Shown here: one piece after another, positions 18,701 to 24,800 of the stretch
Layout of the letters: each line of letters starts with the position of its first letter
How positions within the stretch are numbered: the stretch's first letter is position 1
From: Euzebyella saccharophila
GTDB lineage: Bacteria; Bacteroidota; Bacteroidia; Flavobacteriales; Flavobacteriaceae
Assembly: GCF_014855495.1 (NCBI RefSeq)
Contig: NZ_JACYFJ010000001.1
Coordinates: 1,116,001-1,180,000 of the forward strand
Reading direction: 5' to 3'
DNA length: 64,000 bases
Translations under genes and position numbers: made by a program
Notes under the pieces: generated by a model
What the model was told of the DNA's origin: nothing
What the model saw: only the letters and a program-made list of their open reading frames with translations
The model's database searches: none

Positions 18701-19542
18701 TTTGTATAGAAGGGGAGTTTAGGCCAGATGCGGATAATGACGGTGTTTTTGATGATGGGGAAGATCAGTGTTTAGGTACCCCTGAAGGGGTAGAGGTAAA
18801 TACTTCCGGTTGTCAAGTTTATCGATTTCCTACCGATAATTTTTCGGTGTCCGTAGAAAGTGAGACGTGCAGGAACAATGATGATGGAATTATAACTGTA
18901 GAACCTTTGCTGAAATTGGATTATTCGGTTACCATTACCGGAAACGGACTCAATTTAACGGAAGAGTTTACTTCGGATTATTTGCTTGAGGGGCTTGGTT
19001 CAGGAACCTATAATCTTTGTATTACTGGAGTAAGTGGAGAGATTACTTATGAACCCTATTGCTTTGAGGTGGTAATTTCCCAGCCTGAAGCACTTGGGGT
19101 CAGCTCTTCGGTCATCAATGATGGAAACCAGCTTTCATTGCTTATGAATGGAGCAAATGACTATGTTGTGGAGCTTAATGGGAAGGCCTTTCAAATTAAT
19201 GAGGAACAAGTAGTGTTAGATTTAAAGGCCGGAAAAAACTCTTTAAAAGTTTCTACCTTAAACACCTGTCAAGGTGTTTTTGAGGAAGATATATTTGTGA
19301 ACGGGCCTACCATGGTTTCTCCAAACCCCTTTAAAAATTTGACTAAGGTACTGCTGGGTGCTGCTGAGGAAAGAGTTCAAGTAGCTATTTATGCCTTGGG
19401 AGGGCAATTGGTGGAAAAGAGAATACATCAGCCGGTTTCTAGGGAGGTAGCACTGGATTTGACCAATCTACCAAATGGAGTATATGTAGTTTACATAAAA
19501 GGTGATGAGGTTAACGAGTTGCTAAAAGTGATTAAAAAATGA
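15757..19542 (+). CDS. secreted reprolysin-like zinc metalloprotease with P-domain and type IX sorting signal
   Basis: 1261 residues. Signal peptide (LVFSITIVFFSFYASG), then a propeptide to about residue 190, then a metzincin catalytic domain with the zinc motif HEIGHQLGAFH near residue 332 and the Met-turn candidate TTIMGYAGI. Following are beta-sandwich/Fn3-like repeats (NQTTYYWRVRPENICGQGAF), a proprotein convertase P-domain (FEDLPVSDINVNLNIEHSY), a thrombospondin-3-like calcium motif (DADNDGVFDDGEDQC) and a C-terminal type A sorting domain (SPNPFKNLTKV to LPNGVYVVYIKG). It should be exported by Sec, then moved across the outer membrane by T9SS, and degrade proteins outside the cell. Its stop overlaps the next gene's ATG by 4 bp. 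Confidence 0.93.
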   Translation: MVTKLRLVFSITIVFFSFYASGQSNYWEKVSARNSVRNSAFKQFKVKEAQFFSFNESAFKKELTASGHSKKQGEIIYFPDAEGNSVPYHIQEASVLSPELSKKYPQIKSYRGYAIQHPQEKIRLSISHKEVQAMLVSHSGEPHQFVQKSKDETYVMYSRASRSDEDIEFVCETKEQVLMAGAARFAKPVDDQVLRKYRVAISASGEYTQFHGGTKADALAAINATLTRVNEVFETDLAVTLELVADTDKVIYTNPSTDPYSGGLSTLGNSAQQTFDQEIGVNNYDFGHLFHRGVNGGNAGSIGGICVNGQKGGAYSSGENPEGDVFDLDFVAHEIGHQLGAFHTWSYESEGTLSQMEPGSGTTIMGYAGITQRDNVAGRGDDYFHYRSIEEISETLRDKTCGEIFVLANQPPVIDPLEDYTIPKTTPFVLSGTATDPDVDDVLTYAWEQIDHGIVNSANFGPTNPSGANFRSRPPSLEGVRYFPLQSRVLSGNLTQTNPQEGDAWETVSDVEREMNFALTVRDNAVGGGQVVSELVQILVTNSAGPFAVTSQQSAVTLTAGNVETIEWDVANTNVAPVYTEFVDILLSNDGGLSYTTVLASNVENDGSHDVVVPAVPTTEARIMVRPVDNLYYAVNSTDFTVEVAEVVLNFSQLEFDVCQLSDITVPFIYETYLGFSEEVTFTVEDMPDNLVATVVPDTVITGGTNVDVLFENTENVPEGSYPIRIVANSATVTREVTIILNIYDTNFEMVATTAPEDGLVDASINTLLEWELNPSNVSYEVQIATDAGFSNIVEVETVKTNSYMPLDLQNQTTYYWRVRPENICGQGAFNAPQTFTTVQVSCESKFANGFPNEISANGTSEVISKISFFEDLPVSDINVNLNIEHSYVEDLVIRLTSPEGTTVTLVSGSCGEFDNINATFDDEGSTFFCNPGGENVISGTVKPLGSLSSFDGESILGEWILEVIDNASSDGGAVVDFSLDICIEGEFRPDADNDGVFDDGEDQCLGTPEGVEVNTSGCQVYRFPTDNFSVSVESETCRNNDDGIITVEPLLKLDYSVTITGNGLNLTEEFTSDYLLEGLGSGTYNLCITGVSGEITYEPYCFEVVISQPEALGVSSSVINDGNQLSLLMNGANDYVVELNGKAFQINEEQVVLDLKAGKNSLKVSTLNTCQGVFEEDIFVNGPTMVSPNPFKNLTKVLLGAAEERVQVAIYALGGQLVEKRIHQPVSREVALDLTNLPNGVYVVYIKGDEVNELLKVIKK

Positions 19543-20219
19543 GACTACTAAGAGCTATCTTTTGTATTCTACTGGTATCGGTTGGTTGTAAAAAGGACGA
19601 CCCTAACCCGCCTGCACAGGCCACTCTTGTTGCTCCGGCCAAAAATGCGGAATGTAGTCCAGTGCAAAGCACCAATGGAACTAGCAGTGTGGTAAGATTC
19701 AATTGGCAGGCATCTGAGTATACAGATTCTTATCAGCTTAGGGTAACCAATCTTTTAAGCGGAATCACCCAAAGTCCCAATACTACAAGTACTACGCACA
19801 CATTATCCTTGAGCAAGGGTACACCTTATTCTTGGCAAGTAATTTCCAGTAATACCAAAAGCTCTAAAACGGCCAGTAGCGAAACATGGTTCTTTTACAA
19901 TCCTGGTTCCCAAACAACCCATGTGCCCTTTCCTGCTCAGATTAGCTCCCCGGAGCCGGGTTCAAGTGTGTTTAGGGATATTAATAATGAGGTGACCTTG
20001 GAGTGGTCCGGATCTGATATTGACGATGATATTTCCGGATATGAAATTTATTTTTCAACGGCCAATCCCCCTACGGAATTATTGGCTTCCGTAAATTCCA
20101 CTGTGCATCTTAGAAGTGTAAGCGTGGAGGTGGATCAAGTATATTTTTGGCAAGTAGTCACAACGGATTCTCAAGGAAATGTGTCCAAATCCCCAGTGGT
20201 AGATTTTAAGTCCCGTTAA
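19539..20219 (+). CDS. Fn3-like lipoprotein paired with the metalloprotease
   Basis: 226 residues. The signal peptide ends in a lipobox (LLVSVGC, then KKDDPN), predicting a lipoprotein whose KKDD start is typical of outer-membrane or surface lipoproteins in Bacteroidota. Two Fn3-like beta sandwiches follow (SYQLRVTNLLSG with YSWQVISSN; GYEIYFSTANPP with YFWQVVTTDSQG). The ATGA overlap with the upstream protease gene implies translational coupling and a shared role, perhaps anchoring or substrate binding. The last 14 bp overlap the convergent pth gene. Confidence 0.75.
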   Translation: MRLLRAIFCILLVSVGCKKDDPNPPAQATLVAPAKNAECSPVQSTNGTSSVVRFNWQASEYTDSYQLRVTNLLSGITQSPNTTSTTHTLSLSKGTPYSWQVISSNTKSSKTASSETWFFYNPGSQTTHVPFPAQISSPEPGSSVFRDINNEVTLEWSGSDIDDDISGYEIYFSTANPPTELLASVNSTVHLRSVSVEVDQVYFWQVVTTDSQGNVSKSPVVDFKSR

Positions 20220-20835
20220 AGGTGTTCATGGTGTTCTTGACGCCGGCAAAAATAAAGGATTTGATTAACTCTACGGATTTCTCCAAACGCTCCGGCATGG
20301 ATTTTTGTTCTTCTTCAGACCATTCACCTAGTACATATTCTACCTGTCTACCTTTTCCAAAATCTGCCCCCACACCAAACCTAAATCTATTGTAGTTGGT
20401 GTTTTGTAAGGTGTTCTGAATATCCTTAAGTCCATTATGCCCACCAGCACTTCCTTTTGTTTTAAGACGAATGGTGCCAAAGGATAAGTTGATATCATCG
20501 GTAATGACCAAAACATTTTCCAATGGAATATTCTCTTTGTCCATCCAATATTTAAGGGCCTTTCCACTCAAATTCATATAAGTGGAAGGTTTCAGGCAAA
20601 GGGCACTTTTTCCCTTGTATTTAAAAGTGGTTACATCGCCGAGCTTTTGAGTCTCAAAAGACAAGGATTCTTTTTCGGCCAAAGCATCCAAAATTTTAAA
20701 ACCTATGTTGTGTCTGGTCTCGGTATATTTATCGCCTATATTCCCAAGGCCAACAATCAAAAATTTTTTCATTATTTCCGTTTCTTCAAGGAGATCTGCT
20801 CTAGGCTTAAAGATTGATTTTAAAAAGGAGAGCAT
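20206..20835 (-). CDS. pth: peptidyl-tRNA hydrolase
   Basis: The catalytic body begins KKFLIVGLGNIGDKYTETRH, including the active-site HNIGF histidine, and contains KPSTYMNLSGKAL and GSAGGHNGLKDI; all are Pth hallmarks. The enzyme frees tRNA from peptidyl-tRNA that drops off ribosomes. I use ATG 20835 (209 residues with a short basic N-terminal extension LSFLKSIFKPR, which flavobacterial homologues often have); ATG 20772 would give the minimal enzyme. It follows rplY, separated by a terminator. Confidence 0.94.
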   Translation of the reverse strand: MLSFLKSIFKPRADLLEETEIMKKFLIVGLGNIGDKYTETRHNIGFKILDALAEKESLSFETQKLGDVTTFKYKGKSALCLKPSTYMNLSGKALKYWMDKENIPLENVLVITDDINLSFGTIRLKTKGSAGGHNGLKDIQNTLQNTNYNRFRFGVGADFGKGRQVEYVLGEWSEEEQKSMPERLEKSVELIKSFIFAGVKNTMNTFNGT

Positions 20836-20860
20836 TCCATTAGGGTTTGCGTAAAAATAC

Positions 20861-20894
20861 AAAAGCATCCCGAACGGTATCGGGATGCTTTTTA
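20861..20894 (-). terminator. rho-independent terminator downstream of rplY
   Basis: A perfect 12-bp-class stem (AAAGCATCCCGA / TCGGGATGCTTT) with a short loop is flanked by A and T runs on both sides. It lies 18 bp after the rplY stop and just upstream of pth, so it separates the two units, with some read-through possible. Confidence 0.85.
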
Positions 20895-20912
20895 ATTATT
20901 CTAAGGAAGTGC

Positions 20913-21554
20913 TTACTCTTGCGCCTCTCCTCCTTCTGCTGCTGAAGCTTCTGCTGCTTCTCCTTCCGCACCTTCTTCTCCTTCTTCATCCTCATCGTCT
21001 GTAACAACGGCAGAACGCTGAGTTTTAACTTGTACAACTACGGTACTATCTGGGTGAAGAATGGTAAAATCATCATTAAGCAATAACTGAACACTAATGT
21101 TCTGTCCAATTTTCAATTTAGAGATGTCCACATCAAAGAAATCCGGTAATTTGTCCGGAAGTGCCTTAATAGCAAGCTTTCTTTTTCTGAACAATAGACG
21201 ACCACCATTTCTAACACCAGGAGAATTACCTTGTAAACGAACAGGAATGTTCATGGTAACCTCTTTGTCATCGAACAATTGGTAAAAATCTATGTGCAAA
21301 ATATTGTCAGTTACAGGGTGAAACTGAATGTCTTGCATAATGGCGCTTACCTTTGTACCTCCCAAGTCAATTTCCACGGTGTGCGCGGCTGGGGTGTACA
21401 CTAAATCTCTAAACGCAATTTCGTCTGCTGAAAAGTGTAATGGTTTCTCCCCTCCGTATACCACGCAAGGAACCTTTCCAGCATTACGTAGGGCCTTTGT
21501 TGCTTTTTTGCCCACGCTTTCTCTTTCTGATCCTTTAATTAAAATTGACTTCAT
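20913..21554 (-). CDS. rplY: 50S ribosomal protein L25 (CTC form)
   Basis: 213 residues, the long TL5/CTC form. The N-terminal 5S-rRNA-binding domain contains [20 protein letters not shown] and VPCVVYGG; the C-terminal beta domain follows to about residue 185; and an acidic, Ala/Glu-rich tail ([19 protein letters not shown]) ends the protein. It binds 5S rRNA in the large subunit. The gene is downstream of prs (42 bp), the usual prs-rplY-pth order. Confidence 0.95.
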   Translation of the reverse strand: MKSILIKGSERESVGKKATKALRNAGKVPCVVYGGEKPLHFSADEIAFRDLVYTPAAHTVEIDLGGTKVSAIMQDIQFHPVTDNILHIDFYQLFDDKEVTMNIPVRLQGNSPGVRNGGRLLFRKRKLAIKALPDKLPDFFDVDISKLKIGQNISVQLLLNDDFTILHPDSTVVVQVKTQRSAVVTDDEDEEGEEGAEGEAAEASAAEGGEAQE

Positions 21555-21596
21555 TATATATATTAAAAATTAATACTCATTAATTGATCCAAGTGC

Positions 21597-22538
21597 CTAC
21601 ATTAAAAATTTGGAGGCAATGGATGTATTGTGATGCACCCTATGCATAACATCTGCAAAAAGATCGGCACAACTAAGGACTTTTACTTTTGAACTGTCTT
21701 TTTTTGTTGGAATGGAATCTGTAATGATCAATTCCGATAGTTGGGAAGCTTCGATTTTCTCATAAGCTTTTCCGGACAGCAGTCCATGGGTCGTGATGGC
21801 CCTAACACTTTTAGCGCCTCTTTCGATCATCAAATCCGCAGCTTTTGTTAAAGTTCCTGCGGTGTCCACCATATCATCTACCAAGACCACATTTTTCCCC
21901 TGAACATCGCCAATAAGTTCCATGTGAGAAATTACATTGGCCTTAGCGCGTTGTTTGTAACAAATGACCACGTCACATTCCAGAGCTTTGGAATAGGCGT
22001 AAGCTCTTTTGGAGCCGCCCATATCCGGGGAAGCAATGGTGAGGTTGTCCAAATTCTGCTTTTTGAGGTAAGGTAAAAATAGGGTAGAGGCAAATAAATG
22101 GTCTACCGGTTTTTCAAAAAAGCCTTGAATCTGATCCGCATGAAGATCCATGGTGATGATCCTTGTAGCTCCGGCAGTCTCCAACATCTTGGCAATAAGT
22201 TTGGCCGCAATGGGAACCCTGGGCTTGTCTTTTCTATCTTGCCTAGCCCATCCAAAATAGGGCATTACAGCGGTAATGTGCCTTGCAGATGCCCTTTTGG
22301 CAGCGTCAAGCATAAGAAGCATTTCCATTAAGTTCTCAGAACTTGGATTGGTAGACCCTATGATAAAAATTCGAGCCCCTCTAACGGATTCTTCAAAAGA
22401 TGGTTGAAACTCCCCGTCACTATAGCGGGAAAAGATAACCTTACCTAATTCTGTTCCATAGGATTGGGCTATTTTCTCTGCTAGCTCCGTACTTTGTGTA
22501 CAGGCAAATATCTTTGGCTCGGGAACTTGGTAGGGCAT
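21597..22538 (-). CDS. prs: ribose-phosphate pyrophosphokinase
   Basis: 313 residues, full length. Recognised by the flexible-loop segment SRYSDGEFQPSF, the ATP-binding PYFGWARQDRKDKPRVPI and the PRPP-binding loop VVLVDDMVDTAGTL. It makes PRPP from ribose 5-phosphate and ATP for nucleotide, His and Trp synthesis. It heads the prs-rplY unit and has its own promoter at 22591-22598. Confidence 0.97.
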   Translation of the reverse strand: MPYQVPEPKIFACTQSTELAEKIAQSYGTELGKVIFSRYSDGEFQPSFEESVRGARIFIIGSTNPSSENLMEMLLMLDAAKRASARHITAVMPYFGWARQDRKDKPRVPIAAKLIAKMLETAGATRIITMDLHADQIQGFFEKPVDHLFASTLFLPYLKKQNLDNLTIASPDMGGSKRAYAYSKALECDVVICYKQRAKANVISHMELIGDVQGKNVVLVDDMVDTAGTLTKAADLMIERGAKSVRAITTHGLLSGKAYEKIEASQLSELIITDSIPTKKDSSKVKVLSCADLFADVMHRVHHNTSIASKFLM

Positions 22539-22567
22539 TGATAAAATGTTGTAAACTAGTTTATTGT

Positions 22568-22598
22568 CCTCCCTTTTTTCTTGGGAGGTGCAAATTTA
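22568..22598 (-). promoter_or_regulatory. prs promoter with 5' leader hairpin
   Basis: On the minus strand an exact -7 box TAAATTTG (22598-22591) is followed by a perfect 6-bp stem CCTCCC / GGGAGG with a 9-base A-rich loop (22588-22568). The hairpin would be at or near the 5' end of the prs transcript, where it may stabilise the mRNA or control initiation; that is inference. Confidence 0.5.
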
Positions 22599-22645
22599 GA
22601 AATTTATTTGTGTTGCTAAAGGATAAATCTTGTTATTTTTTTAGG

Positions 22646-22673
22646 TTGTATTTAAAATATTTTTCTAATTTTG
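22646..22673 (+). promoter_or_regulatory. tRNA-Leu promoter
   Basis: TTG at 22646-22648 and an exact TAATTTTG (-7 consensus TAnnTTTG) at 22666-22673, with 17 bp between. It reads toward the tRNA gene 70 bp downstream. Confidence 0.6.
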
Positions 22674-22743
22674 CAGTCCGTTTTTGCCTTGATGATTTTT
22701 TCAAAAAGTGATTATAGGTTTATTAGAGGAAAACGGATGAATT

Positions 22744-22824
22744 GCCTTGGTGGCGGAATTGGTAGACGCGCTGGATTCAAAATCCAGTTCCTTTGGAGTG
22801 TGGGTTCGATTCCCACCCAAGGTA
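22744..22824 (+). tRNA. tRNA-Leu (anticodon CAA)
   Basis: An 81-base cloverleaf with a long variable arm. The acceptor stem pairs GCCTTGG with CCAAGGT (closing G-U pair). The anticodon arm is CTGGA-TTCAAAA-TCCAG with CAA at 34-36, and the T arm is GTGGG-TTCGATT-CCCAC. The discriminator is A. The 3' part from 22771 is the left copy of the 56-bp island attachment repeat, so the 3' end of this functional gene is, formally, supplied by the island. Confidence 0.97.
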
Positions 22825-22826
22825 CA
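22771..22826 (+). repeat. attL: 56-bp direct repeat at the 3' end of tRNA-Leu
   Basis: These 56 bases (anticodon stem through the 3' end plus CA) are repeated without mismatch at 50810-50865, same orientation. The copies diverge at once on both sides. This is the classic footprint of tyrosine-recombinase insertion into a tRNA gene. Confidence 0.95.
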
Positions 22827-22831
22827 GTTGG

Positions 22832-22861
22832 AAAGCCGAGATTTATGTCTCGGCTTTTTTT
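22832..22861 (+). terminator. terminator after tRNA-Leu, carried by the island
   Basis: AAAGCCGAG / CTCGGCTTT stem with an 8-base loop followed by a run of T. Being inside the island boundary, it replaces the chromosomal terminator now displaced to 50870-50908. Confidence 0.85.
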
Positions 22862-22868
22862 ATGCTCG

Positions 22869-22888
22869 GGTACAACATAGGTACAACA
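22869..22888 (+). repeat. left arm-type repeat pair of the island
   Basis: GGTACAACATAGGTACAACA: two GGTACAACA units spaced 11 bp apart. The identical 20 bases recur at 50690-50709 near the right end, same orientation. These look like integrase or excision-factor arm sites. Note that the attachment repeat itself ends in GGTACA. Confidence 0.65.
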
Positions 22889-23685
22889 TTTAGCTATTTT
22901 TTGAGTACAAATAGTATTTGATTGCAAATGATAGCAATCGGTGGTATTAAGCCGCTCTGCACAATACCACTTCATTTCATTCCGGGAAAAGAGCTTCACT
23001 CAAAAAGTCTTGTGCCCAATTTCAAAGCTCGTATCCAGGTCACAAATAAGATTTAGTCGGATAAGAAAATTTCTCTATATGTGCTAAGCTTTGAAATGCG
23101 CACGCTTTGCCAAAACATCACTTCTACCTTTTCTTCAAAAAGGTTTAAAATTTAGCTTGAGACGGAATGCATAACCGTTCGTGCCGTCGCTTTTATAAGT
23201 CCTTACTCATTCTAAATTTTAGGTCGGGTTACCGAAAAGGTAACAGTGATAGGCTCTATGGGAAGTAAATGGATAATCAGAAGTAACAAAGTGTTCTTTT
23301 TTTAGCATTGATGAGTGTGCAATTATTCAAATTCCTACCATTTAATATAGAATGAAAAGGAAAACGCTCAGGATATAATAAGTAAGGGGATAAGTGCCAT
23401 TCTGGCAATCAATTGACTGCAAATCGGAACAAATTATATGGCTTCAATTTTGATTTAAAAGTAAAGGGCTTCTCGAAGAAAGTATGGAAGACCCGAAATG
23501 AAATGGAGGGATGGAATAGCAAGAGGGTAACACGCTGACGCGATGTTACAAATTTAAGTTTTCGCCCATCCCCTGTAAATAAAGGTTTGTCAGGATATCT
23601 AAATTCTTCGATACAAGTATTGATCCCAGAATTTTCAGAAAATATCTGCAAAGCCCAAGAGAATAGACTTAAAATTTCAGAAAAA
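22889..23685. other. non-coding left end of the island with clustered inverted repeats (possible oriT)
   Basis: No convincing gene. Inverted repeats seen: GATTGC/GCAATC at 22920-22939; ATTTCAAAGCT (23019-23029) with AGCTTTGAAAT (23087-23097), extended by GTGC/GCAC; TAAAATTTAG (23146-23155) with CTAAATTTTA (23212-23221), enclosing GACGG/CCGTC; GTTACC-GAAAA-GGTAAC at 23228-23244; GTAACA/TGTTAC at 23527-23549. The density next to a mobilization gene suggests a transfer origin or a structured regulatory RNA. This is inference. Confidence 0.4.
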
Positions 23686-24096
23686 ATGGATGAAGGATAT
23701 GAAAACGAGCGATTTGAGAAACTTGGAATCAAAACTTCCGTAGCCAAAAGATTTAGAGAGTTCTGCAAGAAGATGTCTAAATCCCAATCAATGACACTGC
23801 TTTTGATGCTGGACTTTTTTGAGGAAAACGGAATATCACCAGTCGAACCTATGGGGCCTAGAATGGAGACACTTGAAACAAGAATTTCCACCCTAATTAA
23901 AAAGAGGATGAACGGAATAATTGCAATAATGAAGGATATTGAAAAATCCCAGACCAAGCCAACCGCTGCAATGCTGTATTCACTTTTTGAGCAAACAGAA
24001 AAGCCAAAAAAGAAACTGATGCTGGAGAAGAATGAATCAAGACAAGGTAGGGAGGTTCGGTATATCGAGAGGAAAAATCACAATAAACCTGACTAA
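23686..24096 (+). CDS. BfmA/BtgA-family mobilization protein
   Basis: 136 residues from ATG 23686; an upstream extension to 23587 is rejected because the family begins at the short segment MDEGYENERFEKLGIKTSVA. Following are KRFREFCKKMSKSQSMTLLL, a ribbon-helix-helix-like DNA-binding pattern, and FEENGISPVEP, LIKKRMNGIIAIMKDIEKSQTKPT and a basic tail. Relatives are accessory mobilization proteins of Bacteroidota plasmids and transposons that act near oriT with a relaxase. None is encoded here, so transfer, if any, would need help in trans. The stop overlaps the next ATG by 1 bp. Confidence 0.75.
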   Translation: MDEGYENERFEKLGIKTSVAKRFREFCKKMSKSQSMTLLLMLDFFEENGISPVEPMGPRMETLETRISTLIKKRMNGIIAIMKDIEKSQTKPTAAMLYSLFEQTEKPKKKLMLEKNESRQGREVRYIERKNHNKPD

Positions 24097-24776
24097 TGAG
24101 CAAGGTAAATTACATCATACAACTCAACTCAGTATTTGAACTATTCAATGAAGATGCGCGTATTAAGCAAGGACATATCACGCTATACCTAGCATTCTTT
24201 CAAAAGTGGAATCGAGAATTCTTCGCAAAGTACATAACTGTTAACAGGCGCCTAATAATGGAAAGGGCAAAGATTAAATCGAAAACAACATATCATAACA
24301 GTCTCAAGGACCTCAATAATTGGGGTTACCTCATCTACTTTCCCTCATATCACCCTAATAAGGGTTCTAAAATAGAGATGACCATATTTGGTACAAGTAG
24401 TGGTGCAAGCTCTGGCCAAAAATTGGACAGCATCCTTTCAAAACCTAGCCAAAAATTGATACCTTCTTTAAACTATAAAATCAATGAAAACATAAATAAA
24501 CTGGCCAGACCAAAAAATGAACAAGCTGTTTTGATGTATTTTGAGGACAACAATTGGCCCAAAATTCAGGGTACGAAATTCTTTATCTATGGAGAATCGA
24601 AAAAATGGCAGTTAACCGCATTTCCAAAACCTAAGAATTGGAAAAATGTAGCCCGAATCTTTGCAGAAAATGATTTTATGCTCAAACCGTGCCAAACCAG
24701 TCCAATTTCTGGCCACCTATCCAACAATTCTGTCGAGCATTTTCAAGCAAGAAAAACTTTTTCATTGGACACCTAA
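24096..24776 (+). CDS. winged-helix initiator- or regulator-like protein of the island
   Basis: 226 residues, coupled to the mobilization gene. The N-terminal 95 residues look like a winged helix, with RLIMERAKIKSKTTYHNSLK as recognition segment and LNNWGYLIYFPSYH as wing. After a variable linker, the C-terminal part (EQAVLMYFEDNNWPKIQGTK, KPKNWKNVARIFAEND) resembles the DnaD/DnaT-like pattern in which a conserved W-x-x-x-A segment binds single-stranded DNA. I infer a replication or transfer initiation accessory protein, or a transcriptional regulator. The function is not established. Confidence 0.5.
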   Translation: MSKVNYIIQLNSVFELFNEDARIKQGHITLYLAFFQKWNREFFAKYITVNRRLIMERAKIKSKTTYHNSLKDLNNWGYLIYFPSYHPNKGSKIEMTIFGTSSGASSGQKLDSILSKPSQKLIPSLNYKINENINKLARPKNEQAVLMYFEDNNWPKIQGTKFFIYGESKKWQLTAFPKPKNWKNVARIFAENDFMLKPCQTSPISGHLSNNSVEHFQARKTFSLDT

Positions 24777-24800
24777 CTACTCGTTTTTAGTATAGCTAAA

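Noticed and set aside
22712-22999. Minus-strand frame of 95 codons antisense to tRNA-Leu (contains GIEPTLQRN)
   Set aside because: It is the mirror of the tRNA gene and its flank; such tRNA-antisense frames are a well-known false call.
23409-23957. 182-codon minus-strand frame over the mobilization gene
   Set aside because: The plus-strand frame matches the BfmA/BtgA family; the antisense one shows no family features.
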